Assembly: GCA_001603145.1 (NCBI GenBank)
Contig: LVBI01000030.1
Location: 2,335-66,334, forward strand
Origin: Spirochaetales bacterium Spiro_07
Lineage (GTDB): Bacteria > Spirochaetota > Spirochaetia > Treponematales > Treponemataceae
Direction of reading: 5' to 3'
Length of the DNA stretch: 64,000 nucleotides
Shown here: piece by piece, positions 36,983 through 47,311 of the stretch
How positions within the stretch are numbered: the first letter of the stretch is position 1
Layout of the letters: each line of letters opens with the position of its first letter
The notes under the pieces: generated by a model
What the model saw: only the letters and a program-made list of their open reading frames with translations
What the model was told of the DNA's origin: nothing
Databases searched by the model: none
Translations under genes and position numbers: made by a program

Positions 36983-37351
36983 ATGTTCAGAGACAACCTA
37001 AAGGAACAAATCGAATATAAGGGAATGATTATAAAAGAACTTGCCGCTAAAACTGGGATAAGCAAGCGCACGATTGACACTTATGTAGACAGCCGCGCCG
37101 TTATTCCGAATGCAGAAATAGCAGTCAAGCTTGCCGAAGCTCTGGACACAAGCGTTGAGTATCTGGTTAAGGGAACAGAAACCGGGCGCAAACTGGATGT
37201 TTTTCCTAAGAAACAGGTGGACTACGCAAAATATAAGAAAATCTTAGATGATTTGGAATTAATCCCTGACGAATATTTGCCGGTTATCGAGGCAATGGTT
37301 CACGCAGCCTCAAAAAAGCTTTCTGAAATTTCAATGTCAAAGAAGATTTAG
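36983..37351 (+). CDS. XRE-family HTH transcriptional regulator
   Basis: 'LKEQIEYKGMIIKELAAKTGISKRTIDTYVDSRAVIPNAEIAVKLAEALDTSVEYLVKG'; start at ATG 36983. Confidence 0.9.
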   Translation: MFRDNLKEQIEYKGMIIKELAAKTGISKRTIDTYVDSRAVIPNAEIAVKLAEALDTSVEYLVKGTETGRKLDVFPKKQVDYAKYKKILDDLELIPDEYLPVIEAMVHAASKKLSEISMSKKI

Positions 37352-37389
37352 ATATAGGGAGTTAAATCTTTTTCATAGGTTTTGTACAA

Positions 37390-37416
37390 TTAAAGATTCC
37401 CGCGTCGAGCGCGGGA
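37390..37416. repeat. REP-like palindrome (ATTCCCGCGtcgaGCGCGGGAATGAC)
   Basis: Inverted repeat with GAC tail. Confidence 0.7.
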
Positions 37417-37500
37417 ATGACATAAGCGCAGAACGCGGAAATGATACAAGGGGCAGATGCCGAACTAAATTCGGCATGACGGGTGCAATAACCTCTTCGG

Positions 37501-38634
37501 CTACTTTAGGTTTTCGGGGTTAAGGCCTTCAAGCTGGGGCAGCACAAAACGGCCGTCTTTGCGTATAAGCACATCGTCAAAGTAGATTTCACCGCCGCCG
37601 TATTCTGGGCGCTGAATCAGCACCAAATCCCAGTGGACGGCACTTTTGTTGCCGTTGTTGCAGTCGTCATAGCTGTTGCCGGGCGTAAAATGGATTGAGC
37701 CTGAAATTTTCTCGTCAAACAGCGTTTCTTTCATCGGCGACAAAATGTAGGGATTTACGCCCAAAGCGAATTCGCCGACAAAGCGCGCGCCGCTGTCTGT
37801 ATCAAGCACCTTGTTTATACGCTCTGTGTTGTTGGCACTGGCCTTTATGATTTTTCCGTCTTTAAACTCAAAGCTGATGTTTTCATACAAAAAGCCGCCC
37901 TCAAGGCTCGGCGTGTTGTACGAGATTCTGCCGTTTACAGAATCTTTGACCGGCGCGGTATAGACTTCGCCGTCAGGAATGTTGCATGCACCGTCGCATT
38001 TGATTGCAGGCAAGCTTTTAATCGAAAAGCTCAAGTCAGTGCCGGCGCATGTTTCTGTTGCCGGCGAAACAATCCGCACGCGGTCAGTTTTTTCCATAAG
38101 CTCAACAAGCGGGTCCATGGCTTTTGACATTTTGGCATAATCAAGGCAGCACACGTCAAAATAGAAATCTTCAAACGCTTCAAGGCTCATGCCCGAAAGC
38201 TGCGCCATTGCGGCGGTCGGCCAGCGCATTACAACCCAGCGTGTGTGGTTCAGGCGCTGCTGCATGTGCACCGGCTCGTAATAAAGCTTCTGGTACATGG
38301 CAGCTTTTTCAGCCGGCACGTCAGACTGCGCATATAAGTTCTGCATCGCCCTAAAGCCCACAAAGCAGTTCATCTGCTTCATCTCGGCAAGCTCAATTTC
38401 CGCGCGGATTTTGAGCTGCTCTTCTGTTGCGCCGAGCATAAGCTCGCGTTCTACGGAAATGTCTTTAAGCGAAACGAAAGGCAAGCCGCCTGCGCTGTAT
38501 GTTGCGCGCACGAGCGCTTTTACAAAATCGGGCGTCACGTTGTTGTTCTGAATAAGCACGCGGTCGCCTTTCTGTACTTTTATTGAATGTCGCACAATAT
38601 TTTCTGCGAGCGTGTCAATTCTTGGGTCTTTCAT
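37501..38634 (-). CDS. M29 family aminopeptidase
   Basis: 'KGDRVLIQ', 'CAGTDLSFSI', 'NIPDGEVYTAPVKDSVNG', 'NKSAVHWDLVL'. Confidence 0.9.
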   Translation of the reverse strand: MKDPRIDTLAENIVRHSIKVQKGDRVLIQNNNVTPDFVKALVRATYSAGGLPFVSLKDISVERELMLGATEEQLKIRAEIELAEMKQMNCFVGFRAMQNLYAQSDVPAEKAAMYQKLYYEPVHMQQRLNHTRWVVMRWPTAAMAQLSGMSLEAFEDFYFDVCCLDYAKMSKAMDPLVELMEKTDRVRIVSPATETCAGTDLSFSIKSLPAIKCDGACNIPDGEVYTAPVKDSVNGRISYNTPSLEGGFLYENISFEFKDGKIIKASANNTERINKVLDTDSGARFVGEFALGVNPYILSPMKETLFDEKISGSIHFTPGNSYDDCNNGNKSAVHWDLVLIQRPEYGGGEIYFDDVLIRKDGRFVLPQLEGLNPENLK

Positions 38635-38727
38635 GTTCTGCTCCTTTTATGGTTATTGAACCAAGCCAGAATGACAATTATTTGGTGTCATGCTGAACTT
38701 GGTTCAGCATCTGCGCTGTATATATCA

Positions 38728-38757
38728 TAGAGATTCCGAAACAAGTTCGGAATGACA
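38728..38757. repeat. REP-like palindrome (GATTCCGAAacaagTTCGGAATGAC)
   Basis: Same family as 56483-56508. Confidence 0.7.
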
Positions 38758-38791
38758 TTAGCCCTCAATATATCAGATTGTTCATTCCGGC

Positions 38792-38822
38792 AAAAAAAAT
38801 CTGGCAGCGGAAACTGCCAGAC
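38792..38822 (-). terminator. Rho-independent terminator of tex
   Basis: Minus strand TCTGGCAG-tttccg-CTGCCAGATTTTTTTT. Confidence 0.85.
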
Positions 38823-38833
38823 TGAAATTTGCG

Positions 38834-41194
38834 CTATTTCTTTAAGAGAGCGGCAAACGGATTGTAGGTCATGCCGTCGTCAGAGCCGGAATAGCTGCGC
38901 TGCGGACGGTCTGACTTTTTGTAGCCGTCTTTCGGTTTGTCGCCGGCCTTGCGCACAACAACGCGCTTTTTGCCGCCTTCAGCAGAAACGCCCTGTTTCG
39001 GTGCGCCGCTTCTTGCAGAAGATTCGCTCTTGAGAGAAAGACTTATGCGCCTTCTGTCTGTATCAAGCCCGATGATTCTGAATTCTTTTACGTCACCAAC
39101 TTTCAAAACGTCCATCGGGTCTGAAACATAAGAATCGCTGAGCTCAGAAATGTGAATCAAGCCTGTTTCGTGAAGCCCGATGTCAACGAATGCGCCGAAA
39201 TCGACGACGTTCTTGATTTTGCCCGTAACTTTCATGCCTTCTTTCAGGTCTTCAAACTGAAGAACGCCTTTCTGCATAATCGGTGCAGGGTAGTCTTCGC
39301 GCGGGTCGCGGTTCGGTTTCTGCAATTCTTCGATAATGTCGTTGAGCGTTGTTTCGCCGAGCTTGTATTTTTCGCACAGAGACTTGCGTGTTTCTGTGCT
39401 GATTTTTTCACCGGCTTTTACAGCTTTGTAGACTTCGCGCGCAACGTCGTAATTTTCGGGGTGAACCCAAGTGTTGTCTAGCGGGTCTGCGCTTTCTGCA
39501 ATTTTCAAGAAGCCTGCGCACTGCTCAAAAGCTTTCGGACCAAGACCCGGAACTTTTTTCAAATCTTCGCGGCTTTTGATTTTTCCGTTTGCATCGCGGT
39601 AAGCTACAATTTTTTTAGCCGTGCTTGAGTTGATGCCTGAAACATATTTCAAGAGCATGTAGCTTGCTGTGTTCAGGTTTACGCCGACGTTGTTTACAAC
39701 TGAACTTACAACCTCGTCAAGCTGTTCGGCGAGCTTTTTCTGGTTTACGTCATGCTGATAAAGGCCAACGCCGATGGCTTTCGGGTCAATCTTGCAAAGC
39801 TCGGCGAGCGGGTCTTGCAGGCGGCGGCCCATGCTGATTGCGCCGCGGACCATAACGTCAAGGTCTGGGAATTCTTCTGTGCCGACCGGGCTTGCAGAAT
39901 AAACTGAAGCGCCAGATTCATCTACGACGGTGTACTCAACATCGCTGTTCGCATAGTTTTCGCTTATAACCTTGCTGACGATAGCCTGAACTTCCTGGCT
40001 GCCAGTGCCGTTGCCTACGGCGAGCACCTGAATGTCATATTTGTCGATTGCATCGTTGATTAAATCGTAAGCTTCTTTCGGGTTCTGTTCCTGAAAAATC
40101 TTGAAAAAGCCGAGATATTTGCCGGTTTCGTCAAGAGCCGCACATTTTGTGCCGTTGCGGTAGCCCGGGTCAATGCCGAGAACGCGGCTGCCCTTAATCG
40201 GCTGCGTCATCAGCAAATTCTTGAGGTTCTCGCTGAAAACGCCGATGCCGTGGTTGTCGGCTTCGTCCGTTTCGTCGCTTCTGATTTCGCGTACAACAGA
40301 CGGCGAAAGCAAGCGCACAACGCCGTCTTCGATTGCGTCTTTATGATAGTGGTTGTTGATGTTCTGATGACCCTGCAGCATTGCGACTGCTTCATCAACG
40401 TCAACATCGATTGTAACTTCAAGCGCACCTTCACGTTCTGCGCGGTTTATCGCAAGAATGCGGTGCGGCTTAACCTGATTGAGCGGCTCTTTGTAATCCC
40501 AGTACATCTGATAAGTTGAGACTTTCTGCGCCTGCTCTTCGGTCTGGCCTTCCGGTACAATGCCCTTTGTCACGATGTTGCCGCTCTTCATATAGAGGTT
40601 GTGCACGGCTTCGCGGTTGTTCGCTTCCTGGCTTACGCGCTCTGCGATGATGTCTTGTGCACCGGCAAGCGCATCGGCGGCTGTTTCCACGTTCAAGGCC
40701 GGGTCTTCATTGTCAGTCTTGATGTATTTTTCAGCTTCTTTTTCGATTGCGGCATCATCCATCTCAAGCATGGCATCGGCAAGTGGCTCAAGACCTTTTT
40801 CGGCTGCAACCATTCCGCGTGTCTTCTTCTTTTTCTTGAACGGTGCCCAAAGATCTTCGAGCGCGGCCAGCGTTGTGGCTGCCATAATCGCTTCGTACAG
40901 AGAATCTGTAAGCTTGCCCTGCGCAAAAACGCCTTTGACAATTTCAATGCGGCGCTCTTCAAGGTTTTTATATGATTTATAAGAGTGGTCGATGTTCAGA
41001 ACCTGAACTTCGTCAAGGTTGCCGGTCTTATCCTTGCGGTAGCGGCTGATGAACGCCACCGTGCAGTCTTCTTCAAAAAGGCTGATAACAGCACTGACCT
41101 GCTGCAGCTGAATGTTCAGCTCGCCGGCAATTTTTTTCATAATGTCGACTTCGTTTACTGTGAGTGCGTCGACTGATTCTTGTGTAAATTCCAT
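38834..41194 (-). CDS. tex: Tex family S1 RNA-binding transcription accessory protein
   Basis: 'LGIDPGYRNGTKCAALD', HhH 'ILVNTASYMLLKYVSGIN'-like region, C-terminal S1 'GMKVTGKIKNVVDFGAFVDIGLHETGLIHISELSD'; start at MEFTQES, upstream ORF is repeat C. Confidence 0.92.
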   Translation of the reverse strand: MEFTQESVDALTVNEVDIMKKIAGELNIQLQQVSAVISLFEEDCTVAFISRYRKDKTGNLDEVQVLNIDHSYKSYKNLEERRIEIVKGVFAQGKLTDSLYEAIMAATTLAALEDLWAPFKKKKKTRGMVAAEKGLEPLADAMLEMDDAAIEKEAEKYIKTDNEDPALNVETAADALAGAQDIIAERVSQEANNREAVHNLYMKSGNIVTKGIVPEGQTEEQAQKVSTYQMYWDYKEPLNQVKPHRILAINRAEREGALEVTIDVDVDEAVAMLQGHQNINNHYHKDAIEDGVVRLLSPSVVREIRSDETDEADNHGIGVFSENLKNLLMTQPIKGSRVLGIDPGYRNGTKCAALDETGKYLGFFKIFQEQNPKEAYDLINDAIDKYDIQVLAVGNGTGSQEVQAIVSKVISENYANSDVEYTVVDESGASVYSASPVGTEEFPDLDVMVRGAISMGRRLQDPLAELCKIDPKAIGVGLYQHDVNQKKLAEQLDEVVSSVVNNVGVNLNTASYMLLKYVSGINSSTAKKIVAYRDANGKIKSREDLKKVPGLGPKAFEQCAGFLKIAESADPLDNTWVHPENYDVAREVYKAVKAGEKISTETRKSLCEKYKLGETTLNDIIEELQKPNRDPREDYPAPIMQKGVLQFEDLKEGMKVTGKIKNVVDFGAFVDIGLHETGLIHISELSDSYVSDPMDVLKVGDVKEFRIIGLDTDRRRISLSLKSESSARSGAPKQGVSAEGGKKRVVVRKAGDKPKDGYKKSDRPQRSYSGSDDGMTYNPFAALLKK

Positions 41195-41289
41195 TGTTTC
41201 TCCATAAGCAAATGAATGCAGAAACAAATAATACGGAAAAACGACTAAAAAAACAAGGTAAATATTTGGAAAATGAGCAAAACACAAGA

Positions 41290-41421
41290 CGTGGCGGCGT
41301 AGCATGGTTCAAAACCGCGCGATAACGCGCTATGCACTGTTTGTTGTATTGAAACTATAAATATGCCGCTTCCGCGACGGCAACGAACAGAGCATTTTTG
41401 AACCACGCTCCGCCTCTGCCT
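41290..41421 (-). repeat. Dispersed repeat copy C (branched core about 41305-41404)
   Basis: Reverse complement matches cores of copies A and B. Confidence 0.85.
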
Positions 41422-41458
41422 TATTTGCATCCTCTTCACCTAAAAATACTGCAAATCT

Positions 41459-41486
41459 CGGTTGCTGAGCGGAGTCGAAGCAACCG
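41459..41486. repeat. GGTTGCTGAGCGGAGTCGAAGCAACC palindromic repeat
   Basis: Related copies near 27099-27127 and 6530-6553. Confidence 0.65.
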
Positions 41487-41617
41487 TTCATAGCATACAT
41501 TCTTCCATTGGTCTTTTTGACTTGGTTCAGCTTCGCTCATCATGCAACGTTCAATGAGAATTTAATTGACATTCTCTGAACGTTCAGGGTGACTTGTCAA
41601 AAGCGTTTTGCAATATC

Positions 41618-42499
41618 TTAGTCCGAAGCGCGTTTGCAGATTAGCGTCATCGGTTTTACGTTGAAGATTGCGGCAATGGCGGGGCATTTTGCCATAAGCA
41701 GATAGAACAGATTCGGGTTGTCGCATGGGTGCAGGCTTTCAAAATTGCCCTGACCTTTTGCGATTATAACGTCGGCGCTGTTGTAAAGCTCAAGGAATTC
41801 ATCTGAAACTGTGGCAAGCACCGTTCCGGCGGCTTTGCTTCCGTTCGAGATTACTTCGGCAGCTTCTTTCATGTTCACGGCTTCTGCATCGAGCATCGTA
41901 ACATCGTTGAGCACGGCGTGACCGCGCACAACATAAGTGCATGAAATTCCGGCGAACTGCTGCTTTATCACCTGAATAAAGATTTTGTCCAGCGCAATCT
42001 CGCCTGAATTGTCGCCGATGTAAAGCAAAGTTTTTGCGTTTTTCAGCTGATTGAACAGCGCTTTTCTTTCGTCAATCGAAAACGGAATGTGCGAAGTCTT
42101 TTCGGCATTGCTCCAGAAAGCTTCTTCGTCAAACGAATCTGCCGCCGCAAGGTCTATGAGGTTGCCGTAAATCGCAAAGAACAGCGCCTTGCTGAAGCGC
42201 GCCTCTTCATCAGTCTGGCTATTTATAATAGAAAGAATCTTGTCTTTTTGCGCCAAAACCGCATTGTCATAGCGCAATTTCAGCTGTTCATAAACATCGC
42301 GGAACCCGATTTCGCTTTCGAGCAAATCCCAAGTTTCGCCGATAAGTTCCGGCGTGCATTTTGTGTAATCAGCTTCTGCAAGCTGCGCAAGAACTTTCCG
42401 CAAGATTCCCTGTGATTTTGATTTTTCTATATTCAAAAGCGAAGTCACTTGCGCAACCTGCCGCACAATACAAGACGAACAGCTTAAAATAAATTCCAT
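41618..42499 (-). CDS. DUF89 / ARMT1-like damage-control phosphatase family protein
   Basis: 'CSSCIVRQ', 'LLYIGDNSGEIALDKI', 'VIIAKGQGNFESL'. Confidence 0.88.
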   Translation of the reverse strand: MEFILSCSSCIVRQVAQVTSLLNIEKSKSQGILRKVLAQLAEADYTKCTPELIGETWDLLESEIGFRDVYEQLKLRYDNAVLAQKDKILSIINSQTDEEARFSKALFFAIYGNLIDLAAADSFDEEAFWSNAEKTSHIPFSIDERKALFNQLKNAKTLLYIGDNSGEIALDKIFIQVIKQQFAGISCTYVVRGHAVLNDVTMLDAEAVNMKEAAEVISNGSKAAGTVLATVSDEFLELYNSADVIIAKGQGNFESLHPCDNPNLFYLLMAKCPAIAAIFNVKPMTLICKRASD

Positions 42500-42577
42500 G
42501 CAGAGAAAATAGCATATTAAAAGCAGGCTTGTCTATTTGCAGTAGCAAAAGCTTTTCAAATAAGATAAACTGCCAAT

Positions 42578-44131
42578 ATGCTTTTTAACAGTGTTCAGTT
42601 TTTCATCTTCTTTCCGATTGTGGCGGTGCTTTATTTTGTCTGCACGCACAAAATCAGGAACAACCTTTACAGCCGCATTCTGCTGCTTGCCGCAAGCCTT
42701 TTCTTTTATGCTTGCTGGAACCCGGCTTATCTGCTTTTGATTTTGACTTCGGTTGCTGTTACGTGGACGAGCGGTCTTTTAATGGAAAAAGCCGCAGAAG
42801 CTGAGGCCGGAGCTGCAATCAAAAAGCGGCTCATACTTGCAGCTTCGCTTGCAATAAACTTGCTCATTTTGTTTTTCTTCAAGTATTACAATTTCTTTTC
42901 AGATTCAGTTCAGTTTGTATGCTCAAAAATCGGTGCAGAGGCAAAGCTTCCGGCTTTTTCTGTTCTGCTGCCTGTCGGAATAAGCTTCTATACTTTTCAG
43001 GCACTTGGCTATTCTATTGACGTTTACCGCGGAACTGTAAAAGCCGAGCACAACTTTATAACTTATGCGCTTTTCGTTACGTTCTTTCCGCAGCTTGTTG
43101 CAGGTCCTATTGAAAGAACGGAAAACCTTCTTCCGCAGTTCAAGGTTGATCACACTTTCGATTATGACAGGGTGACGGACGGACTTAAACTGATGGCTTA
43201 CGGCATGTTCAAAAAAGTTGTGGTTGCAAGCCGTCTCGCGCTGTACACAGACCGTGTTTATGCCGACATTGCAGGTTCTTCCGGTACGGCGGTTGCAATT
43301 GGCACGGTGTTTTTCGCGTTTCAGATTTTGTGCGATTTTTCGGGCTATTCAGACATTGCAATTGGTGTTGCAAAAGTTCTCGGCTTTAACTTAATGCGGA
43401 ACTTTGAGCGGCCGTATTTTTCTAAATCTATCGCCGAATTCTGGCGGCGCTGGCATATTTCGCTTTCTACATGGTTCAAAGACTATGTGTATATTCCGCT
43501 TGGCGGCAGCAGATGCAGCACGGCGCGCCGTTGCTTCAACTTGTTCGTCACATTTTTGATAAGCGGTTTATGGCACGGCGCGGCGTTTCATTTTGTGCTG
43601 TGGGGTGCAATTCACGGCTTTTATCAAGTTGCAGGCGTTATTACAAAACCGGCGCGGCAGCTTATTCTGCGCAAAACTGGTATTGTTTCAGAAGACGGAA
43701 AAACGAAACGCTGGTGGCAGTTTGTGCAAGCTGCGTTTACATTTGCACTTGTATGCTTCGCATGGATTTTCTTTAGGGCTTCTTCAACGGCAGATGCTTT
43801 GCTTGCCGCGCAGAAAATGCTTTTGTGCCCTAAAGAGATTGTTCAGTCTGTGTCCGGGCTTCTGCACGGCACAATCGGCTTCGGCGAAGGTTTCTTCCGC
43901 CCGTATACGCTTGGCTTTTTTAAGCCGACGCTGGCATCTTTTGTGGTCTGCATTGCTGTTATCGCGGCAGTTTCGCTTGCCACAAGACGTAAGACCGGCT
44001 GTGAGCTTATAAAGGAAAAACCTGCTTTTGTTCGATGGTTCTTATATTATGCAGTAACTGCTGCTGTTTTTTATTTTGCAGTTGATGCTGGGCTTTTTGA
44101 AGCTCAGGAATTTATTTATTTTCAGTTTTAG
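42578..44131 (+). CDS. MBOAT family O-acyltransferase (AlgI-like)
   Basis: 'VGISFYTFQALGYSIDVYRG', 'FFPQLVAGPIER', 'FWRRWHISLSTWFKDYVYIPLGGSR', 'GLWHGA'. Confidence 0.93.
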   Translation: MLFNSVQFFIFFPIVAVLYFVCTHKIRNNLYSRILLLAASLFFYACWNPAYLLLILTSVAVTWTSGLLMEKAAEAEAGAAIKKRLILAASLAINLLILFFFKYYNFFSDSVQFVCSKIGAEAKLPAFSVLLPVGISFYTFQALGYSIDVYRGTVKAEHNFITYALFVTFFPQLVAGPIERTENLLPQFKVDHTFDYDRVTDGLKLMAYGMFKKVVVASRLALYTDRVYADIAGSSGTAVAIGTVFFAFQILCDFSGYSDIAIGVAKVLGFNLMRNFERPYFSKSIAEFWRRWHISLSTWFKDYVYIPLGGSRCSTARRCFNLFVTFLISGLWHGAAFHFVLWGAIHGFYQVAGVITKPARQLILRKTGIVSEDGKTKRWWQFVQAAFTFALVCFAWIFFRASSTADALLAAQKMLLCPKEIVQSVSGLLHGTIGFGEGFFRPYTLGFFKPTLASFVVCIAVIAAVSLATRRKTGCELIKEKPAFVRWFLYYAVTAAVFYFAVDAGLFEAQEFIYFQF

Positions 44132-44136
44132 GGTGT

Positions 44137-45072
44137 GTGATGAGACAGTTTTTGATTAAAATTTCAGCTATTACAATACCGTTTATCGTTCTGCTGCTCG
44201 TGCTGAATTATGCTTTCAGCAAATCTTACTGGTGGACTGTTTATTATACCGAGCAAGAAAAATTCAGCCATGTTCCGCAAAATATTCAGCTTGCAAACGT
44301 AGGCTCTTCACATGGCGTCTACGCCTTTGATTACAGTGATTTTCCAGAGTATACGGCTTTTAATATGGCTGTCTGCTGGCAGCATCATGGGTATAATTAC
44401 CATGTATTAAAGCAGTATATTGATTATTTTTCAGAAGATGCTGTTATGCTCATACCAATTTCTTATTTTGATATAACCAGAATCGATGAGGAACCTTTGT
44501 ATAAGTATTATAAAATTCTTGAAAAGAAAAATTTTCCTGACTGGAATATAAAAGGATATTTCTTATTCAAGGTTTTCCCGTTTTTTTCTACAAAAGAACC
44601 TTGGAAGAAAATCTTGATAAACGAATCAAATTCAGTGCTTGCAGCGCATGAACGGACAATAGTTACGGAACAGTCTGTTACTACTGATGCTAAAGTGATG
44701 TATGAAATCTTTACAAAAGATAATGGCGCAGAAAAAGGCGAGGAAGGGTTTCAGTATAATTTTGAGGCTGTTTCAAAAATCATAGATTTGTGCCATGAGC
44801 ACAGCATAATTCCGGTTCTGGTGAGCACGCCTCAGACTGATAAATTGAATGATTTGCATGAAGAAGCTGATTTTTTCAGCAAATTTTACCGCTTTACAGA
44901 TGTCTTAAAAGAAAAATATCCGGGGCTTATCTATTTAGATTATTCTCAGATAAGCGAATATTCATCAGACTATTCTTTGTTTTTTGATTCGACTCATCTC
45001 AACAATAAAGGCGCAAAGAAATTCACGGCACAAATTGTTCAAGACCTGAAAAAAGCGGGGTTGCTGCAATAA
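44137..45072 (+). CDS. SGNH-hydrolase-like partner of MBOAT acyltransferase
   Basis: N-terminal TM, 'LANVGSSHGVYAFD', C-terminal 'FFDSTHLNNKGAKKFT'. Confidence 0.75.
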   Translation: MMRQFLIKISAITIPFIVLLLVLNYAFSKSYWWTVYYTEQEKFSHVPQNIQLANVGSSHGVYAFDYSDFPEYTAFNMAVCWQHHGYNYHVLKQYIDYFSEDAVMLIPISYFDITRIDEEPLYKYYKILEKKNFPDWNIKGYFLFKVFPFFSTKEPWKKILINESNSVLAAHERTIVTEQSVTTDAKVMYEIFTKDNGAEKGEEGFQYNFEAVSKIIDLCHEHSIIPVLVSTPQTDKLNDLHEEADFFSKFYRFTDVLKEKYPGLIYLDYSQISEYSSDYSLFFDSTHLNNKGAKKFTAQIVQDLKKAGLLQ

Positions 45073-45317
45073 TGCATATCAGTTTTTACACAAAAACAAA
45101 TTTTCCGCATTAACTTTTGACTGCCTTCCTTTGTTATATTTGCATAAATAACTGATTTTTAATTGAAGAAGCCGCCGAAACTGCATATAATTATGTAAAA
45201 TGGGGTTATGTTCGATTAACAGCAAAGTTAATCTGTGCAAGGAATAAATTGAAGGTTTCGCACTGTTTTGCAGACATAAAAAAGTTCTCTCTCTCTTTTG
45301 CATGTTTTTCAAAAAAA

Positions 45318-46145
45318 ATGCGGAAAACTATTGCAAATTGCGCCATTTTGGCGGTTATGTCCGTCTCGATGCTCTTTGCTCAAGAAGAAACAGTGCTTGT
45401 AAAGAAAAACGAATACGGCGGCAAAACAGTTCAGTTTGTCTATCAGAAAGGCGACCAATATTTTTCACGCCTTGAGTCTTCGGTCTATTATTTTGACGCC
45501 GCCGGAAACGCGTGTCGTGTAATCCACAAGTTTAACGAAAGCCAGCAGCTGCTTAAAGGTTTTGCCGCCCAAGAAGAACGGCTTGAAGACGGGCTTGTGC
45601 TCTCTTATAAGCTTACGCTTACGGCAAAGCAGCGCGCCGAGCAGGGCTTTGACTACCTAATCGAGTACGTCGGCGAAGATGGTTCAATCATCAGAAAGCA
45701 GTACGTAAAAGGCGAGTTGAGCCGCACCGAGCAGACTGGCTCATTCACCGATGTTTATCCGTTTTATGCTTTGGATGTTCTTGAAAAATATCTAGCCGAA
45801 GACGAAACGCACGAAATTGTTTCAGAAAAAGCTGTCTATAAATTCAGCGCAACATTCAGCCGCGGCAGAAGCTTCGTTGAGTTTACTTCCGGCATGAAGA
45901 ATATCTCTGATAAAGAAAAAAACATGATTGCAGCCTACATGGACTGCTACAACCAGAGCCACCTTGCAAAGCTTTTTGTCAAAAAAGTTCAGGTTGAGTA
46001 CGGACGGCGCACTTACACAGCTTTTGTGCAGGAGCAGCTCGTGCCGTACATTCAAAAAAAGAAAAAATGCCTGCTTTCTTATGGCGTTGTCGGCTATAAC
46101 GGCGAGCTTTGCCTTTTGATTACAGCCGTAGGCAATTTGGACTAA
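45318..46145 (+). CDS. Secreted protein of unknown function
   Basis: Signal peptide MRKTIANCAILAVMSVSMLFAQ; no family recognised. Confidence 0.7.
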   Translation: MRKTIANCAILAVMSVSMLFAQEETVLVKKNEYGGKTVQFVYQKGDQYFSRLESSVYYFDAAGNACRVIHKFNESQQLLKGFAAQEERLEDGLVLSYKLTLTAKQRAEQGFDYLIEYVGEDGSIIRKQYVKGELSRTEQTGSFTDVYPFYALDVLEKYLAEDETHEIVSEKAVYKFSATFSRGRSFVEFTSGMKNISDKEKNMIAAYMDCYNQSHLAKLFVKKVQVEYGRRTYTAFVQEQLVPYIQKKKKCLLSYGVVGYNGELCLLITAVGNLD

Positions 46146-46233
46146 ACTGCTTTTTTTGATGCAGCCTGAAGGGCTTGACCCGGAAGCTGCATCAATTCCA
46201 TATTTCATAATTGCATACGAGGAGGCCTTGCGG

Positions 46234-47022
46234 ATGCAGGACAAACAAGACAGTCAAAGCAAAATCGAACAGTTGCAGAAAATCATAGACGAAAGCTCTT
46301 CCATCGTTTTTTTTGGCGGTGCGGGCGTTTCTACCGAAAGCGGAATCCCCGATTTCAGAAGCACTTCGGGACTTTACCATCAGCAGTGGGCGTACCCGCC
46401 TGAAACAATTTTGTCGCACTCTTTTTTTGAAACAAAAACCGAAGAGTTTTACAAATTCTATCGCGAGAAAATGCTTTTTCTTGACGCTGAACCGAACGCA
46501 GCGCACAAAGCACTTGCTAAGCTTGAAGAAAAGGGCAAGCTCAAGGCTGTTGTAACGCAGAACATAGACGGGCTTCATCAGAAAGCGGGCAGCAAAAATG
46601 TTTTTGAGCTTCACGGCAGCGTTTTGCGCAATTATTGCAGAAAGTGCGGCGCATTCTACGATGCTGAATTCATCAAAAATTATGACGGTTCGCAAAATGA
46701 CGGCAGCGCAAGCAATTATCAGCGAACAGTGCCGCGCTGCACAAAAGACAGTTGCCACGGGCTTATAAAGCCTGATGTTGTGCTTTATGAAGAAGGGCTT
46801 GACAACAACGTCATCGAAGGCGCGGTTGCCGCAATTTCTAGCGCAGACTGCCTGATTATTGGCGGCACTTCGCTTGTCGTTTATCCGGCGGCCGGGCTTG
46901 TGCGCTATTTTCATGGCAAATACCTCGTGCTGATAAACAAATCTAGCACATCTTATGACGCAAGCGCAGACCTGTCGATAAACGAGCCGATTGGCGAAGT
47001 TTTCTCTAAGCTGAAAATCTGA
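46234..47022 (+). CDS. Sir2 family NAD-dependent deacylase
   Basis: 'FFGGAGVSTESGIPDFRS', 'QNIDGLHQKAG', 'ELHGSVLRNYCRKCG', 'KPDVVLYEE'; ORF opens at 46156, start chosen at MQDKQ after GGAGG. Confidence 0.92.
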   Translation: MQDKQDSQSKIEQLQKIIDESSSIVFFGGAGVSTESGIPDFRSTSGLYHQQWAYPPETILSHSFFETKTEEFYKFYREKMLFLDAEPNAAHKALAKLEEKGKLKAVVTQNIDGLHQKAGSKNVFELHGSVLRNYCRKCGAFYDAEFIKNYDGSQNDGSASNYQRTVPRCTKDSCHGLIKPDVVLYEEGLDNNVIEGAVAAISSADCLIIGGTSLVVYPAAGLVRYFHGKYLVLINKSSTSYDASADLSINEPIGEVFSKLKI

Positions 47023-47311
47023 TGCAGCTGCAAGATACAAAACTGTGCGCCGCCGCTTGAGCTTGCTTTTAGATTAAGCTGAAAGCGAACCCGAAATGCT
47101 GGTCGTTGACACTCTATCAGCATAAGCGGTAAGCTTATTAAGACAAACAACCAAAAAATGTCGTCTCGGAAAAATCTGCTTTTCCGGGGCTGCTCTAAAT
47201 ATCTGTTCGAAAACAGAGCGGGTTTTCTGGCAGATGCGAAAAAGGGGAGATGCACCGGCTTTGCGTAAGTTTCGTGCTTTGTCAAAGTCTGGCTGCGTTT
47301 GTGGAGGATTT

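Noticed and set aside
41194-41305. N-terminal extension of tex ORF
   Set aside because: Extension reads into repeat copy C; real start is MEFTQES after a GGAGAA site
46192-47040. 282-aa minus-strand ORF
   Set aside because: Fully antisense to the well-supported Sir2 gene; low-complexity shadow ORF
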